This document shows positions 44,137 to 53,479 of a stretch of 64,000 bases of DNA, one piece after another. The position numbers and the translations under genes were made by a program. The notes beneath the pieces were generated by a model. It did no database searches, was not told the origin of the DNA, and saw nothing but the letters and a program-made list of their open reading frames with translations. Numbering within the stretch: the stretch's first letter is position 1; every line of letters starts with the position of its first letter. This DNA comes from Phellopilus nigrolimitatus (lineage: Eukaryota > Basidiomycota > Agaricomycetes > Hymenochaetales > Hymenochaetaceae), in contig JAJOHG010000002.1 of the NCBI GenBank assembly GCA_021029095.1, positions 186,001 through 250,000 of the forward strand, written 5' to 3'.

Positions 44137-46742
44137 ATGGTCACCCCTCATTTACTGGCTCTGGCAGCAGCCCTTCTGTCTGGTCTACGACATGCATCTG
44201 CGTCAGTGACTGTCTATGGTCAACCAGGCTTGCCACCTGCTGCCCAACCAACACCCTGCGTCGGCGCGGTGCCCTGCGACGGAAACGTTCTCCAACCAGT
44301 CGGGAGCTACGGCGTTAACATCACGAATGCAATCCCGGTGCAGCTCTACAGCGGTGGCATGGGCGGGCTGTCGATAGGACTCGCCCACTTCTTCGGTTTC
44401 TCGCTCGAGCTGTCCGTCGCCAATCATCTCCGTGCGTCCGACGTATTTCGCTATTTATATATCTCTTTAACAAAAATCTATGTTTTTTCCTTGTTCCCCC
44501 CTTTTTTTTTCTAGTGGGGAACAACGGCAACGAGATTGACCCGATCTTTCTGAATCTCATGGCTACCGTTATTTCGAGGTCCAAGAACCTCATACTTCGA
44601 GTCGGAGGTAACACGCAAGAACAGGCCGTGCTCATTCCCGGAGGTCTCAGTGACGGAGCTATGATTGAGAAAGGACCAATAGGAAGCTCGAGGGTAAGGT
44701 TTCCCTGTGAAACCCGGCGTTCTAATTATTCACACATCTATATATCGCAGACGTCTACACCCGCTCTCTACGTATCGCCGTCGCTCATATATGCCATGGC
44801 GAACGTGTCCAGTTTTCTTCCGACTGTGCAATGGTTCCTCGGCGCGCCGTTCAACGACACTACGAACCCGCGTATGCAGATGGCAGAGCTAGGCCAGCAA
44901 GTTCTCGGCTCCAAGCTCATCGGCCTGCAGCTCGGCAACGAACCGGACCTGTACCACCAGAACCAGCTCCGCGGATCCGACTACAGCCCCACGCAGTACG
45001 ACGTCGAGTGGGGCCAGGTTCTGCAGGACTATATCAACGACCCGAACATCTCGAACAACTCGATGTTTGCTGCGCCCAGCGTGTGCTGCGGCGGGAATAT
45101 CGGCTGGACACCCGAGCAAGTTTGGAATACGGGCTTCTTGGACCACTACGCGGACCATCTCGCTTACCTCGCCGTGCAGCAGTGCGTATCTCCCGTCCTA
45201 ACCTCTAATCCTAAATATTGACACGAGACTCCGGCTCACAGCTACCCGGCAGACAACTGCAACGGCTCGTCGCACGTCAACCCGCAGGACATCCTCCAGC
45301 CGATATACCTCAACCACAACGCGATCCAGACGCAGAACGCCGCGTACGTGAACAGCACGGCGATCGCGCAGAGCCTGGGCAAGCCGTTCCTCCTCTTCGA
45401 GACGAACACCGCGTCGTGCGGCGGCTTCTCGGGCCTCAGCGACTCCTTCGCTGCGGCGATGTGGGCCGTCGACTACTCGTTCAACATGGCTATGGGGAAC
45501 GTGTCGCACGCGTTCTTCCACGTCGGTGGCCAGAGCGATTACTATAACGTGAGCTGTTCCCTTCGGGATTTGCGCTATAGACTCCGTGTGGCTGGGCGCT
45601 TGGCAGACGGGCAATGAACCTTATGTCCGTTGATCTGCGCGAGCGCCGACCAGAGCGTTTCTCTGTGCTCCCGCCCGCCCGATCATCTTGGGCTTTTCTG
45701 AGCGATGTCCAGGCTGTCAGCTTGGTTCCTCGTCCTCCTCACTCAAGGTTTTTTGAGTATTGACTCGGCCTCCTATCTACAGCCCTTCACCCCGCCAGCA
45801 ACGAACCAGTCGCGCTTCCGGCAGTGGACGGTCGGCTCGACGTTCTACTCCTCGCTCGTCGTCGCGGAGGCGCTCGGCACGTCCGGGCAGGCGCAGATCG
45901 TGGACCTCTACCTGAACAACAACGCCGCGCTCACGCCGGGCTACGTCGTCTACGAGGCGGGCACCCCGCAGCGCGTCGTGCTCATGAACTACGTCACCGA
46001 CTCGTCGGGCGCGAGCAACTACACGGCGTACATCAGCATCGGCGGGAACCAGACGGGCACGCCGGGCGCGACGCCGGCGAGCGTGCAGGTGAAGTGCGTA
46101 CACATGTTTTCCATTTTGTTCGGGAGGAGCTGGTGCTCAACCTAGCATGTTCTCTGCACAGGTACTTGCTCGCTGACTCGGTCTCCGAGAAGTTTGCCAT
46201 CACATGGGCCGGACAGGTAGGGAGCCTAATGACATTTCAATAATAACAAATTGACCTGGTAACTTCTGCAGACATTTGGAGGCCCCTTCGAATCCGACGG
46301 ACGCCTGCAGGGCGCGGAGGTGATCTACACGTACCAGTGCGACCAGACCAACAACGTCTGCGCCGTGCCGATGCCCGCGCCCGCGCTCGCGATCGTGTTC
46401 CTCAGCTCCGGCGCGCTGAGCGAGTCCGAGCCGCAGTCGACGGTGACGTTCGCGACCACGACGTCCTATGTACGTCCACGCACTTCACTCACTCATGTGG
46501 TTTATTTAAACGCTCACCTTCACCGCCGACAGTCCAACGCAGCGAACACGGCCACGATAAACCAGGCGGTCCTCGCGACGTCGAACGGGCGCGGTGGCGG
46601 GAACTGGGACACCGTCGGCTCGACGAGTTTCGGGAGCTCGAACGGCGCGGTGGGCGCGACGGCGATGCTCGCGTCAGCCGTCCTGACCGGCGGAGTCGCT
46701 GTTCTCGGAGCGGTGCTCGCAGGCTACGCCGGCTGGCGTTAA
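44137..46742 (+). CDS. GH79 glycoside hydrolase, beta-glucuronidase-like (copy 1)
   Basis: ATG at 44137 gives a signal peptide, MVTPHLLALAAALLSGLRHA then SASVTVYGQ. The mature region has VPCDGNVLQPVG, GGMGGLSIGLAHFFGFSLEL, LRVGGNTQEQ and FLGAPFNDTTNPR. LIGLQLGNEPDLYHQNQL holds the acid/base Glu in NEPD, and PFLLFETNTASCGGFSGLSD holds the likely nucleophile Glu in FETN. HVGGQSDYYN follows, then a beta-rich C-terminal domain (DLYLNNNAALTPGYVVYE). The last exon ends in a hydrophobic span (ATAMLASAVLTGGVAVLG), suggesting a membrane or GPI anchor. The protein is spread over about eight exons. GH79 enzymes release glucuronic acid or 4-O-methylglucuronic acid from proteoglycans. A paralogue lies at 53480-55953; this copy is much richer in G and C at third codon positions. 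Confidence 0.88.
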
Positions 46743-47170
46743 TAAACTTCTGGGTCTCTCCCTGTCCTTCGTTAACTTTACTTTACCTTTTTTTCTTCTT
46801 CGTCTGGGTTTCTTCGTCTGGGATAAAAACAATTCACGGAATGTGGACTTTCGTCTAATTCGCTGGGCTCCGGCTTGATCGCTATGTAGTTTTCTGGTGC
46901 TGTAGGGAATGTTGTATACCTGACCCATATACAACTAATTATAAGTAGTCTACTACTAAATACATGTATATTGTCTGCGCAGACATGGATAGCTCATATG
47001 AGCGACGACGATCCAGTCACGAAATCCGATTTCGAGACGGATTGGAGACTGGATATGGACGTCAGCCTTCTAGCTTCGGACGATGTGGTTGAAACAAACC
47101 GACGGGAAAGAAACGATTCTCAACGCCTGCAAGCAAGGAACAGATGAAGTAAAAGCAGACAAAAAGTAAA
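46743..47170. other. intergenic, no gene seen
   Basis: About 430 bp between the first GH79 stop codon and the tRNA-Ile gene. No feature beyond a short pyrimidine-rich 3' flank. Confidence 0.5.
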
Positions 47171-47268
47171 TGGCCCGTACGGGGGTCGAACCCGCGACCT
47201 TGGCGTTACGCGTAACCTGAAGCACGTGTGTATTAGCACCACGCTCTAACCAACTGAGCTAACCGGCC
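47171..47268 (-). tRNA. tRNA-Ile (AAT) with 24-nt intron
   Basis: Minus-strand sequence folds as a tRNA: acceptor GGCCGGT/ACGGGCC, D arm TAGCTCAGTTGGTTAGAGC, anticodon stem TGGTG/CGCCA with loop CTAATAA, T arm GCGGGTTCGACCCCCGT, and discriminator A at 47171. The anticodon is AAT (isoleucine). A 24-nt intron (47207-47230) follows the base after the anticodon, the canonical place. The mature length is 74 nt. Position 5 of the acceptor stem is a G-G mismatch. Confidence 0.9.
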
Positions 47269-47334
47269 AACAAGATTCCATCTTCTCAATGCTTTGATCA
47301 GTGTCGATGGCACAACAAAGAGGCAAGCCTGGCC

Positions 47335-47702
47335 GCAGCTGAGATCAAACCTTAGAATCCTCCCATGATGAGTTGAACAGTTGTTTTATTTAATTGTGGC
47401 TTTCTCCACACATTATAGTTTACCACTTTTGGACACTTTTATCCAAATTAGTTTTTTTAACTTTGTTATGCCTTTCTCCAAAAACATACTTTAACTATTG
47501 CTTTGTTAATGCATTCTGCTTATGCCTTTTTTGTGTGGACAAAGGCAAGAAGAAAGTTAAAGCATAATACTTGGAGAAAGGCATAACAAAGTTAAAAAAC
47601 GATTTGGATAAAAATGACCAAAAGTGTTAAACTATATTGTGTGGAGAAAGCCACAACTATTTTGACTCACTGTGGGGGGATTCTAAGTGGATGTCTGCAG
47701 TG
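47335..47702. mobile_element. palindromic MITE-like repeat, copy A
   Basis: An imperfect inverted repeat whose arms share TTAGAATCC, GTGGCTTTCTCCACACA and AACTTTGTTATGCCTTTCTC with their complements. The right end is CAGTG at 47698-47702; the left end is degenerate, so its start is approximate. It belongs to the same family as copies B and C. Confidence 0.7.
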
Positions 47703-48201
47703 CACCTGACTCAAATCAATCATATGTACCCTAACAATGGTCAAATCAAATTTGAAATCAAAGGGAAAAGAAAAGATAAAAGCAGAGTATGATTGATTTG
47801 AGCTGGGTAGGATAATGTACATTGCAGTTGTGATTATAATTAATTTCAGTTTCAATTGTCAAGTGTTTTTGTGAGTGCGGTGAAGAGCAAGTAAAAAAGT
47901 GATGACAGGGCAGTCCTTTGACATTTGTCTAATAAACTCTAAGATTCCGACAGCTCATGATTTCTTCCTTCCTATCTCTATTTACAACATCATTGTCAAA
48001 ACGCAGAGCTCACAATTTTTCATTTCCTGCTGTTCTATCTTGGCCGGTGTAAAACTTCAACGGTGTTGTCGGTGTGAGAGAGGACCGGGGGGGGGGTTGG
48101 CATTAAGAATTATAGAGCATGAGGAGTTAGGTCGCTCATAGAACTCTCTGTGGAGGTAGGTTAGACAGAACTTGCACATGCTCCTTCCTGTTTTCGTTTG
48201 A

Positions 48202-48427
48202 CACTGTGGGCATCTACTTAGAATCCCCCAATGGTGAGAATGGTGAGTTTTATTTAATTGTGGCTTTCTCCACACATTACTTTTGGTCACTTTTATCCGA
48301 AAAGTTAAAAACAAATTTGGATAAAAGTGTTCAAAAGTGTTAAACTATAATGTGTAGAGAAAGCCACACTCAAATAAAACAACTAATCAACTCACCATGG
48401 GCGGATTCTAAGTGGATGCCCGCAGTG
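48202..48427. mobile_element. palindromic MITE-like repeat, copy B
   Basis: 226 bp beginning CACTGTGGGCATCTACTTAG and ending in the near-complement of CACTGCGGGCATCCACTTAG. The trinucleotide TGA flanks both sides, a possible 3-bp target duplication. CACTG ends with a 3-bp duplication fit CACTA-type (CMC) elements; this is an inference. Confidence 0.7.
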
Positions 48428-48886
48428 TGATAACCTCTCTCATTGAAAATCAAAAAGACCCAGTCAGTCATTGGATCTGGATGCGAGACAAGAATGTTGG
48501 ATTCACATGTACAGATTTCTGTAGCCTCAGACCATTGTTGCTTGAAGTGCTTGAAGGCAGGATAAAGAGAGAGAGGAGTCCTCGTCATTGTCATCTAAGC
48601 TGTTTCAGTCCACGCCCATGCCATGCAGGAAGGGCACCGCACGACTGATGTACGCAATCACCGCCCCTGCCCCAGTCCACCTTGGGGACGCTGACAGCAT
48701 CAATACCGTTGTTGTTCCGTCGGGCGCAGCAGCACCCAGCACTGTCGCCGAGGGCCACTTGACGTGTGTAGTTTGCTGACATCGAGGTTGACGACACCAC
48801 CTTGACTTCATACAGTCATGGCACCCATGGCCTAAGGAGGCCTGAGTTGAGGAAGGAAGAAGACACGTCGAGCATCACCAATGTTC

Positions 48887-49152
48887 CACTGCAGGCATCC
48901 ACTTAGAATCCCCCCACAGTGAGTCAAATAGTTGTTTTATTTAATTGTGGCTTTCTCCACACAATATAGTAACATTTTTGGACACTTCTATTTGAATCAT
49001 TTTTTAACTTTGTTATGCCTTTCTTTTTGCCTTTGTATTTGATTCAAATAGAAGTGTCCAAAAATGTTACTATATTGTGTGGAGAAAGCCACAATTAAAT
49101 AAAACAACTATTTGACTCACTGTGGGGGGATTCTAAGTGGATGCCTGCAGTG
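48887..49152. mobile_element. palindromic MITE-like repeat, copy C, with perfect 113-bp arms
   Basis: The left arm, 48887-48999, is an exact reverse complement of the right arm, 49040-49152, as read base by base (113 of 113). A 40-bp spacer separates them. Ends are CACTGCAGGCATCCACTTAG. No matching flanking duplication is seen. A perfect hairpin of this length implies a recent origin or ongoing repair between the arms. Confidence 0.85.
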
Positions 49153-49317
49153 CACCTGGTTCAAATCAATCATATGTGCCCTAAGCAACTCCATCGCCTT
49201 CTTTGAAGAGAGCAGTCAAGCAGTTGACGTGTTGACTGTTGACTGGTCAAAACTGAAATATTAGCTGTAAAATACATATCAGCATAACACCATATAACAA
49301 CCATAAACAGTTTGAAA

Positions 49318-49424
49318 GACATCGTAGCAAAGTGGTTAATGCGACAGATTCGAATATTAGTAAGCTATGCTTAGTAAGCATCTGTTCCTCTCTGAGGGCG
49401 CAGGTTCAAATCCTGCCGGTGTCG
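49318..49424 (+). tRNA. tRNA-Ser (CGA) with 25-nt intron
   Basis: Acceptor stem GACATCG/CGGTGTC and D arm GCAAAGTGGTTAATGC are followed by anticodon stem ACAGA/TCTGT with loop TTCGAA, so the anticodon is CGA. A 25-nt intron (49355-49379) follows position 37. A long variable arm (CCTCTCTGAGG) and T arm GCAGGTTCAAATCCTGC complete a class II serine tRNA of 82 nt. A short T run follows as terminator. Confidence 0.88.
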
Positions 49425-49594
49425 TATTTTCCTTCCTAGACGATTTTTATGCTTTGCTTTCAGCACGTTCTTCCTTGTAAGGGGGCATTTAGTACTTTGT
49501 AAGCATGCAAATGCGATACTGACTACCTTTTCAGGCATACTAAGGTTATAAAACTGTAATAATATTTCCGTATATGGACTATCCAGAGGTTCAA

Positions 49595-49628
49595 GGCACA
49601 GGTTCAAATCCTAACGTCTTTTTTTTTT
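49595..49628 (+). pseudogene. possible tRNA 3' remnant with poly-T
   Basis: GGCACAGGTTCAAATCCTAA followed by CGTC and a run of ten T resembles the T arm and 3' end of the serine tRNA 200 bp upstream, with mismatches. No 5' half is present. It could be a decayed tRNA copy or a SINE-like scrap. Confidence 0.35.
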
Positions 49629-49963
49629 ACGTTCTCTCGAATTTACCATTGTCATTCGCACTATCAATCGCATATACAATTGCATTTCGCATGTATCAGG
49701 AGAGGACTATGAAAAGGTCGCTATACGGAAGAAGAGCTAGGAGTAGAGGGGGCAGCGCAACAGTGACAATTTCACAAGAGAGACAAATAAAGAGATCAAA
49801 TGAGAAGGGAAAAGCAAAAGATAAAAGCGGGTTGAAAAGGGATAAACACGAAAACAAAAATGAAGGGGTGCGGATAGCAGGAGAAAAGAAGAAAGAAAGG
49901 AAGGTCATACATTCTTTACCACATATGGTTGGTGGACGTGGGTCATTTTCCAGCCCACATATT

Positions 49964-51629
49964 TCAAGCAGCCTCTGACATAGTCACGTCGCCCAGGGCG
50001 CTTTCCCCAATGGTCATGTCGCCTACACCGGGCACGTCCTCTTCCACCTTTTCGCCTTCTGCCTCCGCCTCCGCCTCGCCATCGGCATCGTTCTTCCCGG
50101 CGTCCGTCGCCGCGGAGAGGGGTATCGCGTCGTTAAGGACCGATTTTTCGACGTCCGTTGCCTTGGGCTCCGCAGACCCGTTCACTTTGTTGATCGTCGT
50201 GTGCCACTTGTTCACAAGCGCCTGCGCACGGTCCTTGAATTTGAATTCGTCGTCGCGCGGCACTTTGGGAGGCTCCAAAGCGGCAATGTGACGCATAACC
50301 TTGCCAATCTTCGAGTGCTATACAACAAACGGTCAGCACTCGGATCGCGCGATCGTGGGGAGTCAGAAAAGAAACAGAAGACAGTTATCGAGATACTTGA
50401 AAAAGGAATATAGACGATTCTCAGTTGTCCGAAACACGAACCTGGAGATATTTGATGGTCATGTCGAACTCTTCGACTTGATTGAAAAGAACATCAAGAG
50501 CTGGCATGTCCTTTAGCCAGAAAATCAGCATCACAGGTTGTTAGAGACATAGACACGAATACAAACGTCATCTTTGGGTACCCCTTTGCCCAAAAAGGCC
50601 CGCTGAAGCTTGTGTCTCATATCTTTGACCTTAATGGCCTCTGGATCGTTTTCCATCTCGGCTGATAAGACAATCGAGAGTAAGTTTGGTGATATCGGAA
50701 GGGTTTTCAGAAAAAACTCGAAAAAACCGACTCACGATCACCATCATCGTCTTTGTCACGCTTGTTTTTCTTCGCTGGCGGAGGCGACACCTTCTTGCTG
50801 GAGCCAGCGTCGACCGCACGTTCGCCTTCGTCTTCAGATTCGACCAGAGCCTTCGACTTTGCCCCATTTTTCCTCGGTTTGGCTGGTTTGTCCGCCTTTT
50901 CCGCTGCCGCCTTTTTCTTCTTGGTTGTCGGCTCGCTTGGCTCCTTCTCCTTTTTCGGCTTCTTGGGCTTCGCAGCAGCCTCAGACTCGCGCTTTCTCTT
51001 CTTCGCCTTCGCAGGTTTCTCTTCTTCTTCATCTACCTCCTCCTCGCCGTCGAGCTCGTCAACTTCCTCGGCCTCTTCCGCCTCCTCAGCGTCCGCACGC
51101 TTCTTCTCCATTTCGTTTTCCCAGCCCTCGGGGTTGAGCGCGATGCGGTAGCCTTTAAGGAGATCGAAATTCTTCTTGTGCGGTTCAGCGATGTACGCCT
51201 CGATCTCGTGCTTCTTCAGCTTCGAGAGGTCCTTTGGAAGGGCCCACGCACTACGTGTCACGAAGAAAAACGATGCATACGATGGGGACGATGAAAGAGA
51301 TTAGCTACATCTCACAACGCAAAAAGAAAAGACGGTGACGCACTAGTCGCCAGCAGGGAAGAAGCGAATGCAGTAGAAAATTTGTTTTTTCATAGAAGGG
51401 CGCTCCCTGGCGACCTCCCTAGGGATGCTGTCAGGGTCGACAACCTAGATAGACGTGAAAAAGGTTGTCAGTGGGTGGGTTCAAATTCAATGCAACTATT
51501 CGCTCTGATGCAGGCGATGCGACTCACTTGAGCAGGCCATGCTGGGAAGCCCCGAATCTTCCCAAGTACGACGTCCTTAACGCTGTAGGCTATCTCGTCT
51601 TTGGGATTTGCGGCGCCTTTCTTGCTCAT
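49964..51629 (-). CDS. PWWP-domain chromatin protein (HDGF/LEDGF-like)
   Basis: Minus-strand exons begin MSKKGAANPKDEIAYSVKDV then VLGKIRGFPAWPAQVVDP, a PWWP domain with its binding motif as F-P-A-W-P. It continues REVARERPSMKKQIFYCIRF, FFPAGDYAWALPKDLSKLKK and EIEAYIAEPHKKN. A long lysine/glutamate-rich linker (PAKAKKRKRESEAAAKPKK) carries likely nuclear localisation signals. The next exons give DPEAIKVKDMRHKLQRAF, MPALDVLFNQVEEFDMTIKY and HSKIGKVMRHIAAL, a helical TFIIS-N/IBD-like bundle. The tail is acidic and ends MSEAA. PWWP domains read methylated H3K36; PWWP plus a TFIIS-N-like domain is the plan of HDGF/LEDGF proteins. A chromatin role in transcribed genes is inferred. Confidence 0.87.
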
Positions 51630-53479
51630 AGTTGTCAACAACGGGAGGGAAAACTACGATAACTGCGGGGAAGCGGAGGCGCTGAGCGCTGAGCGTGTAC
51701 TTCGGCGTATGGCGCGGAGGACAACCAACAAAGAGAGTTTGAGCTGAACAAGTATTCGGCATTTACCCGGCCCGCGTACAAACACTTCCATATCAGAATT
51801 CTATATTTGGCCAAACAAACAAAAACGGCACATGGAATCATGGATAATTAGATTTTTTTGGAAACCAAAATAAACATGACGTAGCGCAAGATACAGAACG
51901 AAATTAAAAATTGCAGAGGTGATAACACAGAGAAAGAGGGTGTACCATTGAGAGTAGCAAGGAGTGTGAATGAGATGCGGGTAAAAGGTCGTACGATTTT
52001 TTATGTGAGCCTTTCGCTTAGTCAAAGTAGCTGAGAGTGTTGAGATGACGATGAATTTTCAGAAATGGAGACCTGATGAGAGTGCCGCTGATGGTTTCGG
52101 AAGCAGTGCCGGGAAGACGTCCCAGATGCGTGAGACAGGAAGCAAGACATGAAGATCAACCGGCTGAGAAGTCGCAAAATATTTTATTGAAAGGAGGCCC
52201 TCTGCCGTTAATTTTGTAAAAGTCTGTCCAGAGAGGGGTGAAGGAGGAGTTGAATAAGGGGTTGATCATCAATGCGCACCGGAACTCTTACAGTAAACGA
52301 TATAATAACATTGATTGCCATCATTTGTCCAAAGTTCGAGCTCTTGATCTGCAAAGCAAGAGGTTGAAGCGTCGCACAAAATAATCTGGAGTCAAAGACC
52401 TCGTGAGTACACGCGCTCGCTGTCCATTAGTATCCGAGCCGTTTCCTAAGGAAGCATAAAAAAAAGTCAGCTAGTATAGAGTAATAAGTTCCGAGGTAGC
52501 ACAGCTGACATACATTAACTCATCTCCGAACGGCCGTCTGCCATACCTCCCACAAGGGCATCCTTAGCGTCATACTAGTGACATCGATGCCACGGTCAAT
52601 CGTCTCTGGTATCCGTGTTTGAACGCGAGCACTTTTGGAGTCATCGCTGACGGCTTTCAAGACGAATTTATGGGACAATAGATAGATATGCAGAGTCCGT
52701 TAAGTTAGGACGTGTTCTGGCTCCTGGCTGGCAATGGATCTAGTGCCCATTTCACCGTCAAGGCATTCAAATAGCATTTCTTTTGACGCAATAGTTAAGA
52801 CACAGAATAAGAAACACGGCCGGCCAGCATAGATGTGGTTGGAAGCCAAGTGGCAAGGAAAAGAAACCGAAGTCTAATGAAACAGCACTGTCGGAGTTCC
52901 AATAACGCAAACTCTATGTTCTTGCTTATTTTTTTAAAATAAAACTCGACACATTTTTTCCCTACTGCATATTGCATGGTATGTACAGAATGACAGTTTT
53001 ACATTGTCAGCGATTTATTCCTTCGCGAATAGATACCTATGTGTGACTCTTCCGAACGCAAAGTGGCGGATTGATGTCACCTCCTCCCGAGCCCAGTTCT
53101 GTTGTAGCTTGCAGGGGAAGATATTGTTCGCGCCGTCGAAACGATCTCATATAAAAATAAAAAAAAGAGAAAGTGGGGGGACCGAGGCCTCCATAAATCA
53201 TCTCGAGTTTCCTTCACGAGCTATTATGTCATACGTGTGTGGCGTTCAAGCCAACGAACTGTAGCCTCCTGGCAAAATGGTCGTCTCAGAAAACACACTC
53301 ACTTTAGAAACATGATGCATCACTTTCAAGGTTGACTTATTTTCTATGAATTTTAAAGTTTGCTATGCTACTCTTCAGATTCAAGAGCTCGGCAATGTGC
53401 GACCATTCGTACGATCTACGCGCTCCGCGCGCGTCTCATTCTAAATACGTACCTCCTTCTCCTTTTCTGCACTGTCGCA
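51630..53479. other. 1.85-kb intergenic region, no gene seen
   Basis: Low-GC sequence with no open frame longer than about 90 codons that shows motifs. Non-coding transcripts cannot be excluded. Confidence 0.45.

Noticed and set aside
47335..49152. CRISPR-like repeat array
   Set aside because: The repeats are long inverted palindromes with irregular spacing, in eukaryotic DNA, not short direct repeats with unique spacers.
49371..49607. Minus-strand protein frame overlapping tRNA-Ser
   Set aside because: It contains RQDLNLRPQRG, the usual false peptide produced by translating a tRNA on the opposite strand.
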